Notes under the pieces: model-generated
Told to the model about the DNA's origin: nothing
The model's database searches: none
The model's input: the letters and a program-made list of their open reading frames with translations, nothing else
Part shown: piece by piece, positions 1-12,400 of the stretch
Layout of the letters: every line of letters starts with the position of its first letter
Numbering within the stretch: the first letter of the stretch is position 1
Program-made: the position numbers and the translations under genes
From: Areca catechu
Taxonomy: Eukaryota > Streptophyta > Magnoliopsida > Arecales > Arecaceae
Length of the DNA stretch: 64,000 nt
Assembly: GCA_021397845.1 (NCBI GenBank)
Contig: CM038050.1
Coordinates: forward strand, 146,195,980 to 146,259,979
Direction of reading: 5' to 3'

Positions 1-399
1 ATGGCAAGGTTGGCCTTCTTCTCGTACTCTGGATCTGGAAAAGATGAAGAACAAAATAAGGATGTAAGAAACTCAAGGAAGAGACATTTACCTGGGATAG
101 CTCCCGACTGCTCGAACTTTGAAGATGAGGGAAGAGTATGGAGGTGGCGGTGGAAGATGGAGTGGATTTAGGGTTTGGCTGGTAGGGCGGCGGCTTGCAG
201 ATGAAAAGGACCTAGGCTTGATATAGTGGGCGGTGGCTTGGAGAAGGAGATGGCGGCCTTGAATGAAGTGGGAATAGGGTTTAGGAATTTGGGTGTTGGC
301 GGCTAGGATGATGAAAGGAAATTAGGGTTGGCGACTAGGGATGAAAACGGGGTAGGGTTTTGGTAACTTTAGAGATCTCTCACCTCCTCAAGGCTCCAA

Positions 400-1251
400 T
401 GGAACCCGGATTTACTCCCTCACGGAGCTCAACACTCAAAGAAGTGCGGAAGAAGAGAACACAAGGTTGCTCAACACAAGAAAAGATTTTATTTACTTAT
501 TAAAATCAAAAGATTACATAAGGGTCCAATATATAGACCTTGCAAGAGACAAAATTACACTACTTCCCATGTGGGACTAAACATTCATCCTAAGCATGAA
601 AAACTTTCCCTTGACCGACCAGGCTTCTTTCCTTGGAGTGGGCGGCCTCAAATGCAAGGTGATGGCTTCATATGGCAGGTATGTGGGGCACCTCCTAGTT
701 CTTCTCCTTAAGTTATGGGTTTTCCTTCCATGACTTGCTCTTTCTTGAAGAAAATACTCATCTCCTAGTCTTTCTCCCCAAGACTAGGCTCCTTCCATTC
801 ATAGCCAGGTACTTTAGGCAGGTGTGGGCGCCTACCTTGAAGTCCTCTCCAAGAAAAATCCCTGCTCCTTTAGCTTGGTTACTTTTGGCAGCTTGTGGGT
901 GCCTTCCTTGACTTCTCCTAAGAAAATTTTCTTGCTCTCTTAGGCGTGGGGACCAGGGACACTGGGATGAAATGTGGCGCCAACTGGTCCTGGGAGTGTG
1001 GTGGGAGTGTGGCGTCCACTTGCATTTGGCCTTGGAAGAAAAAATGATGCCCTAGGGAATGGCGCCAACCAGGACTTGACTTGGACTTAGACTGAGTCAA
1101 CATGACTCAACAAAATGAAATGCAGACTCAAAGAAATAAAATAATCTGGTTGACCAGGTCAACCCTTATTACAAACCTAATCTTCGGGCAAGGTCATTCA
1201 GAGATCCGGATGGAACCCTGAAGTCTTCTTCTGATTCTGGTGCCCGCACCA
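400..1251 (-). repeat. Partial LTR of a minus-strand LTR retrotransposon
   Basis: The layout matches the two LTR families at 40845 and 47355: on the minus strand an A/T-rich promoter with TATATA near 530, a GACTC-rich stretch and an end at GGTGCCCGCACCA (about 1238-1251). The sequence switches abruptly to LINE coding sequence at 1252. The inner edge and the other LTR are not visible, so the left limit is approximate. Bases 1-400 are G-rich non-coding sequence, probably part of the same element. Confidence 0.45.
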
Positions 1252-1289
1252 GTGTGTGTGTGTGTAAGTTGGGACAGTTATGAAGTGAG

Positions 1290-1480
1290 GAATTGATCAA
1301 TCTTTACCAAGGTGTGTGAGAGAATTGATAAATCTTTGCCACTTCTAACTGGATCCAAGTGTACTCTCAGCACCTGGTGTGGCATCTTGCCCACATTGCT
1401 TCTGATCATTATCTTGTTTTTCTTACTATAGCCGTTTCGGCCCAGTGCCAGGCTCCCTTCAGGTTTGATAAGTTTTGAAT
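1290..1480 (+). pseudogene. LINE endonuclease C-terminal fragment
   Basis: One frame reads ATSNWIQVYSQHLVWHLAHI, then ASDHYLVFL and, shortly after, PFRFDKF. This is the C-terminal part of an APE-type LINE endonuclease, including the conserved Ser-Asp-His triplet. Several stops interrupt the frame. Confidence 0.75.
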
Positions 1481-1669
1481 GTCTTATCCTAGATCCTGGA
1501 AAATTGTAAAGGAGATTTGGGGGATGCCTGATAGGGATAATACTAGGTACCAGATCTCTCGATGTTTGGAGCTTACCAAACACTGGTTACTCAGGTGGAA
1601 CAGGCAGGATGTGGGTAACATCTTCACTCAATTGGAATCAGTCAAGAGGTCTATTAATGCTCTTTAGGA

Positions 1670-3370
1670 GAAAGAACATAGGGAAGGAAGTTTAGCAGAC
1701 TCTGATGTGGCGGCCCTGCAAACTCACCTCTCTATGCATCATGCTTTTCTCACTCATCAGGAGGTTATGTAGATGTAAAAATCTAGAGTGCAATGGCTCC
1801 GAGAAGGGAGCAGGAATACTCGATTCTTCTACCAGGCTACTATTATTCGTATGCATCGTAATCAAATAAGAGCTTTATGCTCTTCCGATGGATGCTAGGT
1901 TGAGAATGATGCTGATATTAGGAGGAAGATTACTATATTTTTCAAATCTTGGTGGACTCAATCCGTTGTGGATCCTCTCTCTTTCTCTCCACCTACTTTG
2001 ATGCATATGGCCTCTCCTTTAGAGAATCAGGGTCTCCTCCTTTCCATTTCTGAGGACGAGGTTCGGTGTATCCTTTGATCATTGGCTAAGGATAAAGCTT
2101 CAGGCCCTGATAATTTTTTTTTTATTTTTTTGGAGGTATTAGCCCATTATTCACTATGATGTTGTTTCTACTATGTAAGAATTTTTTTATCTCTGCTCAG
2201 ATGCCTGATAGCTAGAAGCAAACCTTCATCACTCTTATCCCTAAATGCCCCAATGCTTCTGAACCAAAGCACTTCAAACCAGTTAGCATGTGCAATACTC
2301 TTTATAAGGTCTATATAAAATTGTTAGCTACAAGGATGAACCCTCTTCTCTCTCATCTTATTTGCCCTAAGCATGGCGCATTTGTTGGGGGCTAGTCCAT
2401 TTCAGACAATGTCCTTATTGTTCAGGAAATCATGTTTGATCTCCGGAAAGCATCTGTTTACCGCAGTCTGATAGCCATCAAGCTGGATATGGAAAGGGCC
2501 TATGATCATATGCACTGGACCTTCTTGGATACATCTCTGTGGGACTTTGGTTTTCATCCTAACTAGGTTAATCTGCTATTGACCTATGTTGTCAGACCTG
2601 CTTAAACCATCATTATCAATGGTACTCTTTTAGACTCCTACTCCAATATCAGCATTCATCAAGGTTGCCCTCTTTTTTCGTATCTGTTCATTATTTGTGA
2701 TGACTCTTATCTCAGACATTGCGGGCGGCGGTGCAGGAGTCGGCTATTCAACCATATATTCCCACTCCGGGTGCCCTTCCCATCTCTCACCTGTTGTTTG
2801 CAGATGACTACCTACTTCAAGGTAGGTCTAGTGTTCGCACTGCTCAGGGTTTCAAGAAAAACATGGAGGATTATTGTATGGCTCTGGGATAGAGAGTTAA
2901 TCTTCAGAAATATGAAGTTCACTTCAGCCCAAAGACACCTCTTCATACTCGACGCTTGATTCTTAACATCCTTGGGTTGCCTGAGCATGGCAGTGCTCTT
3001 CGGTACCCGAGTGTTCCTATCACTGGAGGTAAATTGCAGAAGGCTAAGTGCACTCAGCTTGTGCAAGCAGTTCAGGAGAGAGTGGAGGGCTGGCAGGGTA
3101 AAGCTCTATCTTCAATGGCCAGGATTATTTTGATCAGGTCAGTCCTTTATTTTCTTCCAGTTTACATGCTTTCTAACATTGTCATTCCCAAGTCTGTGAT
3201 TCTCAAGGTTGAACAAATTATCCATGCCTTTTTGTAGGGCTCAACCGATAGTGGTCGACGTGTCCACCTCTAGGGATGGCAAGCAGTCTGTCAGCCTATT
3301 CAGGATGGAGGTATGGGGATTCGCTCACTTGTGACTACTTGTAACGCCCTGTTAGTGACTCATGCTACCA
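1670..3370 (+). pseudogene. LINE reverse transcriptase, broken
   Basis: Recognisable blocks: WLREGSRNTRFFYQAT, ISEDEVRCIL, LAKDKASGPDNF, then LLFADDYLLQGRS with the FADD catalytic box intact at 2797-2808, and later ALSSMARIILIRSVLYFLPV and PIQDGGMGIRSL. All are typical of plant L1 RTs. At least eight stops and several frame changes rule out a product. Confidence 0.85.
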
Positions 3371-3849
3371 GATTTTTACTGTGCTCAGACAGTATGTGGA
3401 CTTCTATGATGACTGCCTGATATGGCCTCCCTCTTCTATCTTTGATAGGGTTCCTGCTACTGGTCGGCGCTGGTCGCCTATTTGGAGGGACATTCAGGCA
3501 ACATCACCTATTGTTATTCCTTTAACGAGATGGCTTGTGGGGGATGGTAGGATGATCAATTCTATGATTGATCCTTGGATTTCCGATATCCCTCTGGCAT
3601 GATGGCAGACCTTCATCTCTATGGATATTTCGAACTCTATTTTTATTTCTGACTTACTTCTCCATGATGGTTGTCACTAGAATAATTCCTTGCTCACTCA
3701 GCTATTTGGTAATATTCTGGGTCAGAGGGTGTCATCAATTGTTTTGCTTATCTATCCTGTCCTGATGTCAGAGTTTGGAGGAATTCCACCTTTCCTAGAG
3801 CCTCATTATCGGATCTTTATGCCACCTATAATCTGGATCCCCAAAGGTG

Positions 3850-4860
3850 TATGTCAATTGGCTGGATTTGGTCTCTTAGAGTTCACCTGAGACTAAGGTT
3901 GTTTTTATGGAAAGTTGCCTGGCGTCGCCTTCCTATGAGGTCTTTCCTTCTTGCTAGGGGGCTTCTCTTATCCCTATTTTGTCTTACTTGTGGGGAGGAT
4001 GATGAGACCCTTATCCATGTGCTTTTTCTCTATCTGAGGCTGTCCAGATTTGGCAGATGGCTAGTTTTGAGGAGCTTTTTATACAGCTTGCTGATATGGT
4101 GGATACCTTTTTGGAGATGCTTAGGACTACTTCAGCACATTCGTCTTCAATTCTTCTTGCCTATATTGCTTATCATATCTAGCTCTCCCGAAATGCTATT
4201 ATTTTTAGCTCTTATGCTTGTCCGACTAGGATGGTTGTGGAGCGGGCTCCAGCTCACGCCGATGAGTACCAAAGATTGACAGTGACAACTATGGACACCT
4301 GGGGCTCGGTATGGCTTCTCGAGCACCCTATCGGATATTTATTTCTTGGGAGCCCCTCCTCCATCTTTTGTCACTGTTAATTTCGATGAGAGTATCAAGG
4401 ACATACTTGGGGGTTCTACTTTTATCATCTAGGATTTTAGCCTCGATATTATTGTGACAGGTGGGAGCCACCTTTTTGAGCCAACAGTCCCTCTGGCAGA
4501 GCTTCGCAGAGCCTAAGCTGGCATTGCTTATGCCCAGAAGATTTTTCATCTAGACCGTATCATTCTGGAGGGAGATTCGACTACTATTATATCCTAGATA
4601 TGGGAAGTTATGAGATCTAGACGCCATACGCACCCATTTACCTGAGATATTGCTCTTCTCCTTCAAGATTGCTCTGCTATCATTGTATGCCATGTTTTTA
4701 GGAAGGCAAATTCAGCAGTTAATTGGATTGTCTCATTTATTGCAAATCATTATGGTGATGTTTTGTGCACCCATTTTCAAGATGCTTCTTTGCCTTTTCG
4801 TAATATTATACTTTCTGACTACCTTCATTGTATTCATTCGGTAATGTTTCTTGAATTATC
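3850..4860 (+). pseudogene. LINE zinc-binding and RNase H region, broken
   Basis: RLFLWKVAWRRLPMRSFLLA and CLTCGEDDETLIHVLF match the zf-RVT region after plant LINE RTs. From about 4375 the frame VTVNFDESIKDILGG, then LAELRRA, LEGDSTTII and FRKANSAVNWIVSFIAN follows the plant LINE RNase H, with the first catalytic Asp present. Stops interrupt both parts. Confidence 0.75.
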
Positions 4861-4881
4861 TGCTCTATCAAAAAAAAAAAT

Positions 4882-5823
4882 AGATCGTCCAATGAAGAAA
4901 ACAAACTTTGACATTTTCATAAATAAGTACAATATATTAAGGATTTATATTGCATAAAATACTTTGAAATCAATTTTATTGTGATTATTCACAACCATAT
5001 ATATTTGTATGCCAAATATTGAAGCTTGTCATATAATTTTCTAGGATGTGACCAAAAATTACTAATGTAATATATACTTTTCTATTACATGCAAAATTTG
5101 GATGAATCTACTTGAATATATATAGTTATATGTAGAAGAACAGATTCTTAAAAAAATAGATATATATATCAAGTAAGTTGCCTCCTGTGTTCAGCTTGCT
5201 AGGTTTGAGTTCACCATTCCAACCATACCCGAATCCATGAGGGATGGTTCCTGTATATGGACACTTCAATTCCCCCTTTCTCAATAAAAAATAAACAACT
5301 TACATCCTACCAAGGTGGTCACACTCAGTCACATCTCGATCATAAACAACATTATGCGAAGATATTTCCCAGTCCGGTTCTGAAATTGGATGATGGACCC
5401 ACGGGTCCAATCAATCCAACAAATATGCCCACAATATACCTTAAAAAATAATAAAACAGGTTAACCATGAGGACCAAGAGATTGCACATGAAAACCGATC
5501 ACCAGCAGGCAATTTCAAAGTAAATAATGTAACCAGAAAAAATAAAGAGGATAAAGTCCTCCATAAAAGTGGAACCAATGCACATCAAAACACAGAATTA
5601 GTGGTCCACGCCTGGATTTTAGTTATGACATACAACAAGAATTGCTATACTTTTTTATTCACATAAGCAACGAGAATAGCTATACACAAAATTGCGAACA
5701 AGAGCTTACTCTTGGTCTCAAGAAATTTAAAAGGTAGACAAGAAAAAGGATGAGCAACACAGATGAGCAGGTGATCTGATTTTTGGCCTGGAAGGCTGCA
5801 TAAACTTCAATAGAAGCTCTAAT
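4882..5823. other. AT-rich flank and 3' region of the NDB gene
   Basis: No gene or known repeat recognised. The part next to 5824 should include the NDB 3' untranslated region, whose end I cannot place. Confidence 0.4.
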
Positions 5824-5938
5824 TTACAAGTATTTGGGATTTTTAGAGAAATTATATGCGACTTGAGTCCCTCCCAAAATGAAACGCCTAGTCCAATCAG
5901 AAATTACCAATGCTCTTGTGCGCCAGCTGACTTGTTTG
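5824..5938 (-). CDS. NDB1: NDB exon 10 with a one-base deletion near the C-terminus
   Basis: The acceptor AAATTCAG is followed by [20 protein letters not shown], the near-terminal block of NDB proteins. At 5876-5879 the plus strand has four A where the family codon pattern needs five. From residue 572 the frame therefore reads [17 protein letters not shown] and stops at 5824-5826. The +1 frame still encodes the family ending FGRDSSRI with a stop at 5852-5854. A base missing from the assembly would give the same picture. Confidence 0.88.
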
Positions 5939-6451
5939 CTGAATTTGAAAAGAAATGGAAAGAATAAGGATCAGACTGTACCTAACACAGTTTTAGACCA
6001 TGATTTAGGAAGAAGCAGACAGAAAAAAGAAGATCAAAATTTCCATCTATGTTTCAAAATGTCAAGGAAAATGGGTAGCAAAATAAACAAATTAGAGTTT
6101 TCAAGCATCACAGAAAAAGTAACTAATTTTTTTTTTAAAAAAATACCTCGCATACACAGAATACCAGAGCCACTGGGTACTGTGGCCCATAGAGATCCAA
6201 TCTCCAGGCAGTTCTGCAGCAGCCTGTTCTCCACCCAATGGGGCAAATTGCCCAAAATGCTTATACCTTGGCTCACAAAACAGATCAGAAGAACGTACAT
6301 ATCACACAGGAAAAGAAACAAATGTAAGTAGTTTTATAGCACAATAAAAGAGAAAATACAGCAGTTTTACATTAAGAGAAAAATAACAGCATATTACTTT
6401 TGACAGAGTCGTACATGCGCTCACATAGCCTGATTGACTATAGTGTGTTTG

Positions 6452-6495
<44 letters not shown>

Positions 6496-9400
6496 GACTC
6501 CAATAAAACTAAACAAAGCATTCTACATTTTAGCACTTGTGAACTAGAGAGATTAGTATCCAAAACTTCCTTATGCTTTTTTAATTTTTACACAAAATGT
6601 AAACTATAGTAGATATAATCACAACATGCAAAATTTTTTCAAGTAATTCCTTCAACCTGCTCAACTAAAAATTTCTTAAAAGTAAGGTTCACCGACTCAG
6701 AATTGGATCCCATGCTAGCAAGCCGATGATATGGGCCGGTGCACCCCCAGACCAAGCAGGCCCAAACTGATACAAAAATGAACGCGGGGAAAGGGAGAAC
6801 CCGATAGGAAAAAAAAGAGGGGTGGGAAGGAGAGGAAGAGAAGGAAGGCTAGTGGAGATGTCGGCAGTGGCCACCAAAGAGCCGCTATAATACCCCATCC
6901 AACTACACAAATCATAAAGTAGCCTTTAAAGATTTTGCACGAATCTTAAATCACAAAAAGAAAACAATAGGGATAAAGAAGACCACTGATCAGAGCTTCT
7001 TCTACCAATTTCCATCAAGGAGAAGTTGGACACCTCTCCTTAAGTTCTACTTAGTGGGAAGAAAGGTTCCTATCCTTCCTATCAGAGATCAAAGCTTTAA
7101 ACTGGAAGGAAATCGCTAGATTCACCAAGTCTTCGCTGAGGTTTCCATTGGACGTCACAGCTCGAGCATCGCCAGGAAGCTAGGTAATAGGCCAAGAACC
7201 CTTGTGAACTTCTTTTCTCACCTTCTTCAACCCTTGGAAGTTTCGATTCCGACCAGCAATCGCCGGATTATTTCTAGATCAAACCCCTGTTTTCCATGCT
7301 TTCCTCGTTGATTTCCAGCACCATTCAGCCACTGTTGATCGTTGGACCAGGACCCTCTATTGCACCATCATGGCCAGCACCACCAGCCATGGCTATCGCC
7401 AGTAGGGACTTTCCCTATACCGGTAAAGGAAGGGTGACCCAAGGTCCCCTATTTTGCCAAATAACCAAGGGAAGGAAGAAGGAAAAGAAAAGAATTTTAA
7501 AAAAAAAGAAAACATAAAAAGGAGAGGATTTTCTCTCTTCACTTGTTTTTCCACTCTCGACTCTCTAGAAAGTTCCACCTCTTTACATTCTCTCTCTAAA
7601 AGTTTCTCTCTCTACGACTCTTTAGATTATTTCTCTTTCTACATGGATTTTCTCTTTTATGTTGTTTCTCTCTGCTAAGATTTTTTTTAGATCTAGAAAG
7701 ATTTTTTTTTCAATAACTTCAATGGACCCTAGTGAAGGGATCCTAACCTATAATTTTCAAGCCTATCGACCCCCCAATCTTGACCATGCTGAGCATCATT
7801 AGATTTCATCCACCCTAGCATGACTCTTGAATTTTAGTTGGTTAATTGGATGCCCAAGATTGAATTGACCCTGATACCAGGCGCTACCACTTGGCCAACC
7901 CTGTGAGGGTTTCGAAGTTTAAGATTTTTATTTTAAAAATAATCATAATTAAATTTTGATAATAGTATGATTTTGGATATTAGGTTTTGAAATAAAATTT
8001 CGAGATTAGTTGAATTCTCAACCTATTGTTCGTGCAAGATTAAGATGCCATCACATCGGGTAAAAAGGGTTGATCAAGGTGCACTACCAAAGAAACATCA
8101 AACCAACAAGATGGTAATACTCCTTAGTAGATTAGTGGCACTGAGGGAGTTATTGATTCTACCATAAACACTTAGAATGAGCAACAAGAATCAAGTATGG
8201 CCCAACTGATACAAACATTAGTTGGCTTGATGTAATCGCAATAGCGATTGCAACAACGGTTACCACAACAACAAACACCACTATCACAAGAGCATGGAGA
8301 ATAGCAGGAACAATGAAAAATATTACAGAATTTAAGAAGTTGTCTTCATCGACTTTCAAAGGGACTACTGAATCTTTGGAAGCTGATAATTGGGTTAGGG
8401 AGCTGGAGAAGGTATTTGGTGTTCAAGAGTATCGCGATGATGAAACGATTCATTATGCATTTTATATGTTACAAGGTGAGGCATATAACTGCTGGCAGAT
8501 TGTGAAGCAGAAACATTTACAAATGGAGAACTTACCTAAGAAATATTTCGAAAGGCATTTTATGATCAGCATTTTTCTCGGAGTATAAGGACTTAGGAGC
8601 AGGAATTTATTTATTTGAAACAAAGGAATATGACTATTGTAGAATATGAAGCCAAACTTACGGAGCTTGCTAAATTTATTCCGAGGTTGGTCGAGGATGA
8701 GCATGATTTGAATACATAAATTTGAGAGGGAATTGAGAACAGAATTAGAAAACAAGTGGTGCCATATGAATTAACTACATATGTAGATGTGGTAAATAAA
8801 GCATTGATAATTGAAAGGAAAGTCAATGAAGAAAAGAAGAGAAATAGGTCAAATGATTCTTAAGGACAGTAATAAAAACTTTGGAAGTGCAAATAAGAGA
8901 TTAGCAAATGATAATTCAGAACTGACTAATAACATCAAGTGTTCCATGTGTGACAAAGCTCATAATGTAAAGGATTGTTGCTGAAACATTGGTGCATACT
9001 TTGGTTATGGTCAAAAGGGCCACAAAAAGCTAAGTGTCTACAAAGAATGGAGAGTCAGCCTGCCTTGCTTGCTGAACAAAATAAGGATGGAAGTCTAAAA
9101 CCTTGAACCCAAGGGTCTATGCTCTTATACAGCAAGATGTACAAGTTTCTGCTGCAATAGTGATGGGCTCTGAGAAAGATTCTCAAAATTAATTTGATCG
9201 GTTAGATTTGCTTGCAAGAAAATAATAATAACTTTTTCTAGATTTACCAGTAAATTATAAAGTAATTTTCTATTATAATTTATAAAATTAGTGCATTATA
9301 TTTTTGAGTATTAAGTATGCTTTTTTAGAATAATAAATGATTTGCGATCGAACGTGTTGAATTTGATATGAATTGTATCTGATTGATTTAGATGTCACAT

Positions 9401-12400
9401 TGTTTTATGAATATTTGATTTGGATTATGAAATGTCTTCGAAAAAGTATTTTGGTTTAAAATGGGTTTGACTTGCATCCTATGTTTCGAACCCTACCAAT
9501 GGGGGTTAAATGCTGGTACTTTGATACCCTACCAATGGAGGTCGTGTGCTAGTATTTCGATATCGTGCTAGTGGGGGTTATGCGCTAGTATTTCAATATT
9601 TTGTTAGTGGAAGTTATGCACTGGTTTTTCGATACCCTACCAGTATGGATTATGTGCCAGTATTTAGATATCCTATCATTGGGATTATACAACGGCACTT
9701 TGATTTAGTTCATGATTATCAAGATGAATGTGATGTTTTGAAAGAAATTCATTTATGAACGAATTATGAATTTTGAAAAGACCACATCCTTATGCATGTT
9801 ATTTTGATAATGCTCTATATTTTGAATTGGATTTTCAATTGATGTACCATGTATGCTTATTTTCAGTATACTATTATTGCCAAATTTATCTAGCTTAAGT
9901 ATTCATTGCTTACTGAGCTATCTAGCTCAAGTATTCATTGCTTACTGGGCTATTTAGCTCAAGCATTCATTGCTTACTAGGCTATTTAGCTCATTACTCT
10001 ATATTTTTATCATTTTTTTAAATTCAAAGAACTAGCTCGATTTAGGGATACATTATGGGAGAGCGATTAGAAATAAAATTTGATATGTTTATTTTTAAAT
10101 TAGGATTCGTTAAGATTTGATGTAAGACTTTGGAGTATTATTTCATAAAACATTTGATTTAATTATTTGAATTAAGTTTAAATATTAAATTATTGATTAT
10201 TTGCTTCTGTATTTGCATTATGATATCGTGAAGAGATACCTTACATGCTTATTGGGAAAGCTCTTCATGAGTATACGGTGGTTGTCACGACCCCTGGTTC
10301 ATAATCTCGGGTTGGAGGCATGACAGCCATTAAGGCCTTTAAGGCTCGGCCCTCCTTCGTGAGAGAAGAATAGAGAGATAAAGACGAAGAGAAAAAGGAA
10401 TGAACTGGGGAGAAGGCAGTAGGAAGGCCACTAGAGAGCTGCCAAGACCCCCAGATGTGAAAATCGATCCCACAACATCCGTGGGGTTAAAACAGGGAAC
10501 TTGAAGTCGACAATGAGATTGCTGACTTCCCTATGGATGCCTAAAATAAAAAAATTATGAAATAGGGACAAGCTGTCCCTGTTTCAACCCCATGACTCCA
10601 TGGAATTGATTTTTGCTGTTCGGGAGCCTTGGCGGCCCTTTAATTACCTCCTCGCTGCCTTTTCGTTAGTCCATTTATATCCCTCCCTCTTTATCTCTCT
10701 TTATTCTTCTCTCACGGAGGGTGGAGCCTTAGAAGCCTTGACAGCCTTGGCAAGCTACTGCCCCTTTCCCTCCCCTTCCCTCCCCTTTCCTCTCTTTCTT
10801 CTCCCTCGCTCCATTTTCACCAACATTCTAAATCGAACACCCAAACTGCACTAATAGGCTGCTAGTACAGTTTGGCATGCCCCAAACCACCTGGTTCAAG
10901 ACGGTTCTGCATTCCACGCTCAAAAGAATATCAGATGATAGAAAATTGGTGATATTGGAATCAAGGCCCTCTTTTCTTTCATTACTACTGATAAAGCTAA
11001 ATTATAAGGCCTCTATTTATACTTGTGACGTCCATCCTTACGCAATCTGGATCAGATTTCTCTTATAGTCACCAATGGTTACAATTTTCCTAAAATAAAC
11101 ATGATTAATAAAAATAATCATAAAAAAGCTAAAATTCTTCGAGAGGTGGATCTCAATTATCACATCAAATTTCTAGTACAACTCCCAATAACAAAAGCTT
11201 GAGCAAATACAACATCCTCCTAAAGAGCTTAAAAGACCAAGTGGTAGGAAGAAATGCCTTTCTGTTCAAGTGTTTTAACCACACCATACTAGAAATCAAC
11301 CTTTCAAAAATCCACTTGACTCGTTAAGAGTTCATACAAAAAGGGAAGTAGGCAAGGATTCATATAGGGAATCGTATCATCTTTAAGGTATATAAAAGAT
11401 GAGCAATGGATCAAAACAGAAAAGAGAAACAAAATGGAAACCTTGTTAATAGAGAAGCTTTGATTTACATTAACTAATGTACAATAATAAAGTGTTGTTA
11501 ATAATTTTATATCTTGGGCATAAAATTGAAGGAGAATTATAAACTATACAATATCGCATGGTTGAAACCAAAATAGTCAAGTGCAAAAAGTGCAAAAGAC
11601 CAAAAGCAACTATTATAACAAGAGAGGTTATAGTTGGTACTCTATAGTGCTAAATTTGGAAAAATAAACATGAAGTTACCAAGTTACACTCCCTGAGGAA
11701 GGATTTAAGGAAGTTTATATGGCCAAGATGGTTATTTGGGATATAATGGTTAAAATTCAAGTCAAGGAAAATAGGAGAAGGAGAGGACCTTCTCATTTGA
11801 AGGACTAGATCAATGAATATTGTAATTCATACTTTACTGTAAGGTTTTATATCCTAGTGGGCTAGAAGGCATCCTGGCCATCTTGTTCCCATGAGAAAAC
11901 AAGACCGAGATGGGATCGAGACCCCAAAAACCATCTACACGAGGAGAGAAGAAGAAGAGGAAAGAGAAAAATGAAAGAAAGATGAAGAAAAGAAAAAAGT
12001 GAAAGAAAAAAGAAGAAAATAGAAAGGAAGAAAGGAAGGGAGAAGAAAAAGAAAGAAAGGAATGAAAGAAGGAAAGAGAAAGAAGAAAAAAGAAAAAAAG
12101 AAAGGGTTAAGAAAAAGAAATGAAAGATAGGAAGGTATAAGAAAAAGAAAGGAAAAAGGAAAAGAAAGAAAGAAAGAAAAGAAGGAAGAAGGGGAGAGAG
12201 AGGAAGGATATTTATCGGATGCATGACTAAGATTGGATAGGGAAGGACAGCAAAGCATCCCATTCCATGGAGAAACTGGGATACCTCTATCCCACATGAT
12301 TTAAAACCTTGCTTTAATAAATATTAAATTTGGTTTCATTTGCTTCAAACCTTTTGAATACCAATCTTGAGGGAACGGTAAAAATGTAAACCTGACTTAC

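Larger units (their letters stand above)
1252..4881 (+). mobile_element. Decayed L1-type LINE, 5' end interrupted
   Basis: In order: the end of an endonuclease domain, reverse transcriptase, zinc-binding RT-associated region, RNase H and a short poly-A at 4870-4880. Stops and frameshifts occur throughout. The 5' part is missing because the LTR element ending at 1251 abuts endonuclease sequence; the remainder may lie left of the window. Confidence 0.85.
9190..10320 (+). repeat. LTR-like sequence following the gag remnant
   Basis: AT-rich, non-coding, with two tandem-repeat blocks, ending in a stretch with GTCACGACCCC and GGGTTGGAGGCATGACA, a pattern common in plant gypsy LTRs. Exact borders and a TSD were not found. 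Confidence 0.4.

Noticed and set aside
5879..6331. 150-codon plus-strand frame
   Set aside because: Antisense shadow of NDB exons 9 and 10 and the intron between them.
8159..8359. Val/Ile-rich minus-strand frame resembling a membrane protein
   Set aside because: Opposite strand of a CAACAA-rich stretch at the start of the gypsy gag remnant.
11862..12297. Long minus-strand Phe/Leu/Ser-rich frames of 120-133 codons
   Set aside because: They lie on a purine tract; composition alone keeps the frames open.
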